A stretch of 9,961 nt of DNA from Bacillota bacterium (lineage in GTDB: Bacteria; Bacillota; Clostridia; Saccharofermentanales; Fastidiosipilaceae), in contig JAEWGS010000068.1 in NCBI GenBank assembly GCA_023388205.1, forward strand, positions 1 to 9,961, read 5' to 3'. Positions 1 to 5,244 of this stretch are shown one piece after another (positions within the stretch are counted from its first letter, which is position 1; the number at the start of each line of letters is the position of its first letter). The position numbers and the translations under genes were made by a program. The notes beneath the pieces are model-generated. The model had not been told where the DNA came from. It saw only the letters and a list, made by a program, of their open reading frames with translations, and did not search any database.

Positions 1-582
1 TTGGGTTGTTGACTTCCCAGTCTGAGCTGCCGCGAGCAGATCCTGAGCGTAGCGTCTTGCTGCCGAAAAGAGTTCCCGCCTAGAGCCATAGTTAAATGCG
101 ACGATCAAGTCTAAGCGGCTTCGATCCTTGGAGCTTCGTTCTGCGTAGTCCATCACACGTGTCACAGCAGCGGGCAAGGCTTCCCGCTCACCCAAAAAAC
201 GGAGTCTCACGCCTTCTTCTTTGAGCTCTGCATCGTACTTTGTGAAATAGCGAACAAAAAGCTCCATTAGAGCCGTCACTTCGCTCACACTGCGTTTATG
301 GTTCTCCGTCGAAAAGGCATAGACCGTCACATAGCGAACACCGAGGTGCTGGCAAAAGCGCACGATCTCATGCATGCGCTCAGCCCCCAATGCATGGCCT
401 TGGCGCACGGACAGGCCCTCTCGTTCAGCAAAGCGACGATTCCCATCCATGATGATCGCTACATGTCGCGGCAGAGCGTCCACACGCGCCTTAAGCTGTT
501 CTGCTCTCAAGCGCTCTGAGTGCGTCGCAAGCTCTGAACTCAGATCCCAAAAATTGACACTAAAATTGACTTCTTGACGCAC
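1..582 (-). CDS. uppS: Undecaprenyl diphosphate synthase (isoprenyl transferase), 3' end beyond window
   Basis: This is a cis-prenyltransferase that condenses isopentenyl diphosphate onto farnesyl diphosphate to make the C55 lipid carrier used for peptidoglycan and other wall polymers. About 194 codons are present; the family is usually near 240-260 residues, so the C-terminus lies outside the window. The reverse strand shows HVAIIMDGNRRFAER (catalytic Asp in the MDGN motif), then YAFSTEN and the later FNYGSRREL block, all signatures of the family. Two variations are visible: MDGNRRF in place of the common MDGNGRW, and His after FSTEN where Trp is usual. It follows frr with only six bases between the frr stop and the chosen GTG. 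A GAGGT motif overlapping that stop could serve as ribosome site, so translational coupling is likely. The start is uncertain: TTG at 510 or GTG at 483 (with AAGG upstream) are alternatives. The identification itself is firm. Confidence 0.93.
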   Translation of the reverse strand, partial: MRQEVNFSVNFWDLSSELATHSERLRAEQLKARVDALPRHVAIIMDGNRRFAEREGLSVRQGHALGAERMHEIVRFCQHLGVRYVTVYAFSTENHKRSVSEVTALMELFVRYFTKYDAELKEEGVRLRFLGEREALPAAVTRVMDYAERSSKDRSRLDLIVAFNYGSRRELFSAARRYAQDLLAAAQTGKSTTQ

Positions 583-588
583 AAGACC

Positions 589-1158
589 TCAGATCGTCAT
601 CAGATCTTTTTCTTTTTCTTTGACCAGCTGTTCAATCTTTTCGACTTCTTTGTCCGTGCGTTTTTGAATCTCGCGCTCCGCATCGTGATAGTGGTCTTCA
701 CCGATCTCATTTTTCTTGAGCAAAGCTTTCATGTGATCCAAGAAATCACGGCGCACATTGCGGATATGGACCTTGCACTCTTCACCCAGCTTTTGCACCT
801 GCTTGCCCAGCTCGCGGCGGCGTTCTTCAGTCAGCATCGGGAAGTTCAGGCGAATCGCTTTGCCGTCATTTTGCGGCGTGATGCCAATATCCGAATTGAG
901 GATCGCTTTTTCCAAATCCTTCAAAACCGTCTGATCCCAAGGCGTAATCAAAAGCTGTCTTGCCTCACTCACCTGGATGGTCGCCACCTGATTCACAGGC
1001 GTGTCCACGCCATAATAGGGCACAAGCACGCGGTCGAGCAGTCTGGCATCAGCACGGCCCGCACGAATATGCGTCAATTCGTCTTGCAGGTAGCGAATGC
1101 TCTTCTCCATGCTCTCTTCATAAGGCCGATAGGTCTCTTTTGTAATTTCGATGGACAT
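589..1158 (-). CDS. frr: Ribosome recycling factor
   Basis: This cytoplasmic factor splits post-termination 70S complexes together with EF-G. The 189-residue product is close to the usual 185. It shows the IRAGRADARLLD block (residues 31-42; family consensus IRTGRA), VPYYGVDTPVNQVATIQVSEAR, the PWD motif, and a long C-terminal helix rich in Glu and Lys that forms the three-helix bundle. The reading frame runs open further upstream to 1218, but ATG 1158 is chosen because GGAGG lies six to seven bases before it and the protein then starts like known family members (MSIEITKE). It sits downstream of pyrH in the conserved order, yet a strong terminator and a separate promoter lie in the gap, so it is probably transcribed with uppS as its own unit. 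Confidence 0.97.
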   Translation of the reverse strand: MSIEITKETYRPYEESMEKSIRYLQDELTHIRAGRADARLLDRVLVPYYGVDTPVNQVATIQVSEARQLLITPWDQTVLKDLEKAILNSDIGITPQNDGKAIRLNFPMLTEERRRELGKQVQKLGEECKVHIRNVRRDFLDHMKALLKKNEIGEDHYHDAEREIQKRTDKEVEKIEQLVKEKEKDLMTI

Positions 1159-1188
1159 AATTCCTCCATAGGCGCTTCTTTTCTTCAA

Positions 1189-1218
1189 ATTATAATCATC
1201 CCTGCAGGCTCGCTTCAA
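1189..1218 (-). promoter_or_regulatory. Sigma70-type promoter for frr-uppS
   Basis: On the minus strand a -35 box TTGAAG (1213-1218) and a perfect -10 box TATAAT (1189-1194) are separated by 18 bases. They lie just downstream of the pyrH terminator and about 30 bases before the frr start. The predicted transcript begins near 1182, giving a short leader containing only the ribosome site. The assignment rests on sequence match and position; it has not been measured. Confidence 0.7.
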
Positions 1219-1253
1219 ATTTTTAGTGACAAATTATGGTCGAAATTCAAAAT

Positions 1254-1298
1254 AAAAAAAGGAAGCGCCTCAAGCGAGCTTCGCATCAAGACGCATCC
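1254..1298 (-). terminator. Intrinsic terminator after pyrH
   Basis: Downstream of the pyrH stop, the minus strand can form a stem of about 17 pairs between 1282-1298 and 1261-1277 (closing GGA/TCC, tip GCGA-AGC-TCGC). It has one T-T mismatch, one bulged base and a few G-U pairs, and is followed directly by seven T residues (1254-1260). It is a long, convincing rho-independent terminator that separates pyrH from frr. Confidence 0.85.
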
Positions 1299-1356
1299 TC
1301 TCATTCTAAAAATCGATGGCACAAGCTTTCTCGTCATATCTAGACGACATCAAAAC

Positions 1357-2064
1357 TCAATGAACCCAAGTCCCAACCTCTTCACCATGCAAGATGCGAG
1401 AAATATTTTCAGGATCATTCAAGTTAAAGACGTAAATATCCGTCTGATTGTCCCGGCAAAGTGCCGCAGCTGTCGCATCCATCACGCCGAGTTTTTCCAC
1501 CAAAACCTGATCATGGGTCAAGTCGCGATAAAGCTTTGCGTCGGGGAACTTCCTCGGGTCTTTGTCGTACACACCATCCACATTCGTCGCCTTGAACACC
1601 GCTTCCGCATGAATTTCAGCTGCGCGCAAAGCCGCCGCCGAATCCGTGGAAAAATAAGGATTTCCCGTGCCACAAGCGAAAATAACAATGCGGCCTTTTT
1701 CTAAATGACGCACCGCCCTCAAACGGATATAAGTTTCTGCGATCTGGCGCATTTCAATCGCACTCATGACCCGCGTCTGCGCCCCTTGACGTCTCAAGGC
1801 ATCTGAAAGCGCCAAGGCATTCATGGTCGTCGCGAGCATGCCCATGTGATCTGCCGTGACACGATCCATGTGCTCACTGCTTCTGCCGCGCCAAAAATTG
1901 CCGCCGCCGACGACAATTCCGAGTTCGAAACCTTCATCAGCCAAAGTTTTCAAAGTCTTTGCGATCGATAACAAGGTCGGATCATCCAGGCCCTGTCCTT
2001 TTGCTCCAGCTAAAGCTTCTCCTGACAATTTAAGCAAAATTCGTCGATACCGTTTCTCGCCCAC
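1357..2064 (-). CDS. pyrH: UMP kinase
   Basis: Bacterial hexameric UMP kinase phosphorylates UMP to UDP in pyrimidine nucleotide synthesis and belongs to the amino-acid kinase fold. The 235-residue length is normal. Visible motifs are RILLKLSGEAL with Lys12 near the N-terminus, the VVGGGNFWRGR phosphate-binding loop (residues 51-61), the DRVTADHMGMLAT segment that contacts UMP (67-79), GTGNPYFSTDSAAALRAAE (132-150), and the ATNVDGVYDKDP nucleotide loop (159-170). The start is GTG 2064, supported by GAGGTGA six bases upstream; the protein then opens in the usual way. It lies between tsf and frr, the standard bacterial order. A terminator at 2092-2120 immediately precedes it and leaves no room for a promoter in the gap, so transcription probably comes by read-through from tsf or from a promoter inside tsf that I could not identify. 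A second terminator follows it. Confidence 0.97.
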   Translation of the reverse strand: MGEKRYRRILLKLSGEALAGAKGQGLDDPTLLSIAKTLKTLADEGFELGIVVGGGNFWRGRSSEHMDRVTADHMGMLATTMNALALSDALRRQGAQTRVMSAIEMRQIAETYIRLRAVRHLEKGRIVIFACGTGNPYFSTDSAAALRAAEIHAEAVFKATNVDGVYDKDPRKFPDAKLYRDLTHDQVLVEKLGVMDATAAALCRDNQTDIYVFNLNDPENISRILHGEEVGTWVH

Positions 2065-2091
2065 AAACGCTCACCTCACACAAAAAAAGGT

Positions 2092-2120
2092 AAAAAAAGA
2101 GAGCGGCAAGCGCTCTCTTT
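2092..2120 (-). terminator. Intrinsic terminator or attenuator between tsf and pyrH
   Basis: Reading the minus strand after the tsf stop, AAAGAGAGCG pairs perfectly with CGCTCTCTTT (10 bp, loop CTTGC), followed by a T tract (2092-2098) and, after TACC, a second T tract (2083-2089). The shape is that of a rho-independent terminator. The pyrH start lies only about 27 bases further on. Confidence 0.85.
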
Positions 2121-2129
2121 CAAATTGAA

Positions 2130-3155
2130 TTACTTCTCAAGCTGCTTGCGCACTTCCTCAGCGAAGTCATCAACTTTTTTCTCGATGCCTTCACCCAGTC
2201 CGTAACGCTCGTAGCGGCGCAAGGTCAAAGAATAACCGAGCTTCTTCGAAAGTTCTTCAACCAGCTGACCGCAGGTCTTAGAATCATCGCGGACATAAGC
2301 CTGATTGACCAAGGTGCTTTCAGCAATGAACTTCTTGACGCGACCGTCCGCAATCTTGTCGACGATCTGTGCGGGCTTGCCTTCATTGAGTGCTGTATTT
2401 TTCGCGATCTCACGCTCTTTTTCAATCGCATCTTGAGGTACCGAAGCTTCATCCAACCACTGCGGGCTCATCGCTGCAATCTGCATGCAGAGGTTCTTGC
2501 CGATCGCTGCCACTTCTTCTTCCGAATTGGCCGCCGGTGAATCACTATTGATTTCAATCATGACCCCGACGCGACCGCCGCCGTGGTTATACGTTGCGAT
2601 CTGGCCGTTCTGCTTCAAAGGATCCTGATTCTCACCGCAGCAGTAACGGACAAAACGACGAATCTTCATGTTCTCACCGATGCTCGCGAACACATCCGAC
2701 AAAGCCTCAGAGACCGTCTTGGACTCATCTTCGATGAAGGGCATATCGAGCAAGCAGTTCTCACGATAGAAAGCCTCGACATCAACCGTGCTCTCTTCAA
2801 AAGCACCCGTCGGCACATCTTCACGGCCGAGCCACTTCGGATTCTTCTCCGCCACCTGACGCGCAACAGATTCCGCAAAGGAACGGAACTCAGGGTTCTT
2901 CGCTGCGGAGTCCGTTTCGATATTCACTTCGAGCAAGACACCGATTTGACGGTCACTCGTCACGTAGTCGCAAACCACGCCTTCAGCCGCAACACGTGCA
3001 GCCTTTTTCTCTTGCTTACTCTTACCGTTTTCGCGAAGCCAGTCGGTCGCTTTGCTCATGTCACCATCGCACTCAGCCAAAGCCTTCTTGCAGTCCATCA
3101 TGCCTGCGCCGGTCTGATTGCGCAATTCTTTAACCATTGATGCTGTAATTTCCAT
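2130..3155 (-). CDS. tsf: Elongation factor Ts (long form, altered TDFVAKN motif)
   Basis: EF-Ts exchanges GDP on EF-Tu during translation. The N-terminal UBA-like domain is clear (ITASMVKELRNQTGAGMMDCKKAL, residues 3-26), and the C-terminus GEGIEKKVDDFAEEV (321-335) is classic. The protein has 341 residues against 283 in E. coli. The core contains two halves of similar sequence: IGVLLEVN (71-78) to NMKIRRFVRY (162-171), and VGVMIEIN (196-203) to LTLRRYERY (310-318). Both carry a P-[KQ]-W-L ... VP block and a D-[ED]-[ED]/D-SKT block. Only the second half has the long helical segment EKEREIAKNTALNEGKP. The normally conserved TDFVAKN motif reads TDSAAKN at 81-87, so the Phe that inserts into EF-Tu in the E. 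coli complex is Ser here. ATG 3155 follows GGTGAGGAG. The gene lies after rpsB, as in most bacteria. Confidence 0.97.
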   Translation of the reverse strand: MEITASMVKELRNQTGAGMMDCKKALAECDGDMSKATDWLRENGKSKQEKKAARVAAEGVVCDYVTSDRQIGVLLEVNIETDSAAKNPEFRSFAESVARQVAEKNPKWLGREDVPTGAFEESTVDVEAFYRENCLLDMPFIEDESKTVSEALSDVFASIGENMKIRRFVRYCCGENQDPLKQNGQIATYNHGGGRVGVMIEINSDSPAANSEEEVAAIGKNLCMQIAAMSPQWLDEASVPQDAIEKEREIAKNTALNEGKPAQIVDKIADGRVKKFIAESTLVNQAYVRDDSKTCGQLVEELSKKLGYSLTLRRYERYGLGEGIEKKVDDFAEEVRKQLEK

Positions 3156-3226
3156 GGTCTTCTCCTCACCTTTTGCTCACAGCTTGTGTTGATCAAAGTC
3201 CAGTATCAATTTCTGAACACTTACCA

Positions 3227-3251
3227 AAGATTAGACAATCGGTCTAATCTT
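3227..3251 (-). promoter_or_regulatory. 10-bp hairpin in the rpsB-tsf intergenic mRNA
   Basis: AAGATTAGAC (minus strand, 3251-3242) pairs perfectly with GTCTAATCTT (3236-3227) across a 5-base loop, and the stem overlaps the rpsB TAA stop at 3250-3252. No T tract follows, so a full terminator is unlikely. An RNA-processing, stability or weak attenuation element separating rpsB from tsf is more plausible. The function is inferred from position only. Confidence 0.6.
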
Positions 3252-4032
3252 AAGCTTCAACAGCCTCATCTTCATCCGCTGTTTCAGCTTCGAGTTCCTC
3301 AGCTTCTGCTTCCAGCTCTTCTGCCTCAGTAGCCAAAGCCAGATCATCGCGGCCCTGATGGCCTTCGATCACCGCGTCACTCATGCAGTTTGCCAAAAGC
3401 TTCACCGCACGGATCGCGTCATCGTTGCCAGGGATCACATAGTCTGCATCTTCGGGATCGCAGTTCGTATCCACGATCGCAATGATCTTGATGCCCAAAC
3501 GCTTCGCTTCTTCCACCGCAATGTGCTCTTTGCGCATATCCACGATGAACAAGGCATCCGGCAGCTGACGCATTTCACGGATACCGCCCAAGTTTTTCTC
3601 GAGCTTCTCACGCTCCAAGCGCAACTTCGCGACTTCTTTCTTCGGCAAGACGTCAAAGCGGCCGTCTTCTTCCATGCGATCCAACTCTGCCAAACGAGCG
3701 ATGCGCTTCTTGATCGTCACAAAGTTCGTCAAGGTACCGCCGAGCCAACGATTGTTGATGTAATACATGCCGCAGCGTTCAGCTTCCTCACGGATCGAAT
3801 CTTGGGCCTGTTTCTTCGTGCCGACGAAAAGGATCTTCTGATCATTCATCGCAAGCTCACGAACGAAGTCATAAGCCTTCTCGATCAGCTTCACCGTCTT
3901 CTGCAAGTCGATAATGTGGATCCCATTGCGCTCGGTGTAAATGTACTCCGCCATCTTGGGGTTCCAGCGACGGGTCTGGTGTCCAAAATGCACACCCGCT
4001 TCGAGCAACTGCTTCATTGAAATAATGGCCAT
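3250..4032 (-). CDS. rpsB: 30S ribosomal protein S2
   Basis: S2 binds late to the 30S head-platform junction and is needed for S1 association in many bacteria. The 260-residue product has the family hallmarks: MKQLLEAGVHFGHQTRRWNPKM (residues 6-27), IHIIDLQKT, FVGTKKQAQ, YYINNRWLGGTLTNF, PDALFIVDMRKEHIAVEEA and IAIVDTNCDPEDADYVIPGNDDA. The C-terminus (about residue 224 on) is a low-complexity acidic tail with a doubled E-A-E-E-L-E-A unit, a common type of extension in this family. The frame stays open upstream to 4260, but ATG 4032 is chosen because AGGAGG lies six bases before it. The next in-frame ATG (4017) would start exactly at MKQLLEAG and cannot be fully excluded. It is the first gene of the translation cluster, with its own promoter and a structured leader. 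Confidence 0.97.
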   Translation of the reverse strand: MAIISMKQLLEAGVHFGHQTRRWNPKMAEYIYTERNGIHIIDLQKTVKLIEKAYDFVRELAMNDQKILFVGTKKQAQDSIREEAERCGMYYINNRWLGGTLTNFVTIKKRIARLAELDRMEEDGRFDVLPKKEVAKLRLEREKLEKNLGGIREMRQLPDALFIVDMRKEHIAVEEAKRLGIKIIAIVDTNCDPEDADYVIPGNDDAIRAVKLLANCMSDAVIEGHQGRDDLALATEAEELEAEAEELEAETADEDEAVEA

Positions 4033-4038
4033 AATATT

Positions 4039-4086
4039 CCTCCTGTTTTTCCTCCGCAGATCCCCTGACACAGGAGCTAAATCTGC
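4039..4086 (-). promoter_or_regulatory. Structured rpsB leader with possible Shine-Dalgarno sequestration
   Basis: In the mRNA, GCAGAT (4086-4081) pairs with ATCTGC (4061-4056), enclosing CCTG (4074-4071) paired with CAGG (4067-4064) around a UGU loop. Alternatively CTCCTG (4076-4071) is exactly complementary to CAGGAG (4045-4040), which is the rpsB ribosome site. The two foldings are mutually exclusive and would leave the site free or covered. A second GGAGG at 4054-4050 precedes the real one. S2 is known to repress rpsB-tsf through the leader in other bacteria, so autoregulation is a reasonable inference. Confidence 0.5.
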
Positions 4087-4106
4087 GTGCGTAATAAGCC
4101 TTTGGA

Positions 4107-4135
4107 AGTATATCGAACTTGCTGCTTCTCGACAA
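4107..4135 (-). promoter_or_regulatory. Sigma70-type promoter for rpsB
   Basis: The minus strand shows TTGTCG (-35, 4130-4135), a 17-base spacer, and TATACT (-10, 4107-4112). Transcription would start near 4100 and give a leader of about 68 bases before the S2 start, which contains the hairpins described separately. The boxes match the consensus at four and five of six positions. Confidence 0.65.
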
Positions 4136-4377
4136 GTCGAATTTGAGCATTTGTCTCGAGCTTTGTCCCGAGCGTTTAGCTCAAGCACTGATCCCATTGC
4201 GATCGTTGGACCAAAGCCCCATCTGCGCCAATCGTTTTCGCTGATTAGCTTTCTTTTCACTTCCCCTGATTAGCTTTCCCTTTAGGTTAATGATCTAATA
4301 TAGTTACTAATAAAATTAATAACGCTACCCGCAGACGCGACCCCAACAGATTCTCGAAGCAGATTCTCCGCTCCCTC
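4136..4377. other. Non-coding spacer between the rpsB promoter and the tRNA promoter
   Basis: No credible gene is present in this stretch. It contains a 13-base direct repeat, CTGATTAGCTTTC, at 4241-4253 and 4266-4278 (25-base period), and an imperfect 12-base tandem pair, TTTGTCTCGAGC / TTTGTCCCGAGC, at 4150-4161 and 4162-4173. An AT-rich stretch follows at about 4287-4322. These could be upstream activating or regulator sites for either promoter, but nothing in the sequence proves this. Confidence 0.5.
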
Positions 4378-4406
4378 TTGACAGCAATTTATTTTTCAAT
4401 CATACT
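4378..4406 (+). promoter_or_regulatory. Sigma70-type promoter for tRNA-Thr
   Basis: A perfect TTGACA (-35, 4378-4383) is followed after 17 bases by CATACT (-10, 4401-4406, four of six consensus bases). Transcription would start near 4413, about 60 bases before the tRNA. It points away from the rpsB promoter. Confidence 0.65.
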
Positions 4407-4473
4407 AGCCAAGTTCGCATGAAATCCGAACAGAACAATTTCATAGATGTTAACGCGATATTCATTTCGTCGT

Positions 4474-4546
4474 GCCACTTTAGCTCAGTCGGTAGAGCGC
4501 ATCCATGGTAAGGATGAGGTCATCGGTTCGATCCCGATAAGTGGCT
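4474..4546 (+). tRNA. tRNA-Thr (anticodon GGT)
   Basis: A complete cloverleaf is readable. The acceptor stem GCCACTT pairs perfectly with AAGTGGC. The D arm is GCTC/GAGC with an 8-base loop. The anticodon stem CATCC/GGATG encloses ATGGTAA, giving anticodon GGT (threonine, codons ACC/ACT). The variable loop is AGGTC, and the T arm ATCGG/CCGAT holds TTCGATC. The base after the acceptor stem (discriminator) is T, and the 3' CCA is not encoded. A tract of eight T residues (4548-4555) follows almost at once and probably ends the transcript. It is the only plus-strand gene in the window and appears to be transcribed alone. Confidence 0.96.
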
Positions 4547-4639
4547 CTTTTTTTTGTCCAAAAATTAGTTTGCTTCCATGATACCCGTCATCTATTCCAA
4601 GCCCCCGCGACCGACCAGCCCGCTTGTCATACAGACAGC

Positions 4640-4671
4640 AAAAAACCTTTTCTGCTTTATCCAGAAAAGGT
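4640..4671 (-). terminator. Intrinsic terminator closing the transporter/TM2 operon
   Basis: On the minus strand, ACCTTTTCTG (4671-4662) pairs perfectly with CAGAAAAGGT (4654-4645) around a 7-base loop, followed by a run of T (ending at 4640). It lies about 40 bases after the stop of the TM2-like gene. There is no T tract on the other side, so it acts in the minus direction only. Confidence 0.85.
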
Positions 4672-4708
4672 CGTTCGCGCGAATCAACTAGCTTAAAGTT
4701 AGAAATTG

Positions 4709-5233
4709 TTAAAGCTTCTGAGCGTCCTCAACTCGCCTTTCGCTCTCCCCTTGCTTATCGGCTTCGCCTCGCTTTTTATCCTCCGCTTTCTTTTGGTTTT
4801 CAAACAGGCGCTCTAACTCCTGCCCATCTTTAACCCGATAGGCCAGTTGAATGTAACCCTCTTCATCTGGACTCGCTATTTTCGCTTCTAAATAATCCAA
4901 AAGCGCCAGAGCAAAGGTCACAAAGGTTGGGCATAAAATCACGTAAAGGATGCCCTTTGCTTTATTTTTCGCATAAAAATGATGCCAGCCAATAAAACCC
5001 AGGCGGCAAGCCTTGAGATAATCTCGCTTCAAGACGCGTCCTGTGTACTCGCGCAAGAGGTGCTCACGCTTAAATTGATGCCAACGCCTCAACAAACGGG
5101 CAAAAAGCGGCGCCTTTTTAAGCCCCGCTTTTTGTTCCCAATATTCTAATTCTGAGCGAAGAGCCAAGGCCTCCCTGAGGTCGACTGGCTCCTGCTGCAC
5201 ATCGTTTTTCTGATCTTTCATATGCTGAGTCAA
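4709..5233 (-). CDS. TM2-like small membrane protein
   Basis: This is a 174-residue protein that I cannot assign to a named gene. Residues 1-65 are charged and probably cytoplasmic. Residues about 73-115 resemble a TM2 domain: a first hydrophobic segment with G-F-I-G-W-H-H-F-Y (79-87, the family's G-x-x-G-x-H-x-F-Y pattern), a short KNKAKG turn, then a second hydrophobic segment ending in LLDYLEA, with the Asp usual for the family. The last 35 residues are a Lys/Glu/Gln-rich, probably helical tail. It starts only 11 bases after the transporter stop, with GAGGG in the gap, so the two are likely co-translated. The chosen start is TTG 5233. ATG 5221 is an alternative but sits 15 bases from the ribosome site, which favours TTG slightly. 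TM2 proteins have no single known role, so its function here is open. Confidence 0.82.
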   Translation of the reverse strand: MTQHMKDQKNDVQQEPVDLREALALRSELEYWEQKAGLKKAPLFARLLRRWHQFKREHLLREYTGRVLKRDYLKACRLGFIGWHHFYAKNKAKGILYVILCPTFVTFALALLDYLEAKIASPDEEGYIQLAYRVKDGQELERLFENQKKAEDKKRGEADKQGESERRVEDAQKL

Positions 5234-5244
5234 TGTCCCTCAAC

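Noticed and set aside
574..1704. A 376-codon open frame on the plus strand opposite frr and pyrH
   Set aside because: It lies antisense to two well-recognised conserved genes and runs across their gap and terminator. Its product is low-complexity (runs of Phe, Leu, Ile and Arg from reversed codons), and it has no recognisable domain.
2583..3140. Plus-strand open frame of 185 codons inside tsf
   Set aside because: It is the reverse complement of the conserved EF-Ts coding region, with no ribosome site or family resemblance.
4033..4260. N-terminal extension of S2 by 76 residues
   Set aside because: The frame is open, but the extension resembles no S2 sequence and spans the promoter and leader structures. 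A strong AGGAGG sits before the internal ATG at 4032.
4624..4833. Small plus-strand frame crossing the operon terminator
   Set aside because: It covers the terminator hairpin and the reversed tail of the TM2-like gene; it is a chance frame.
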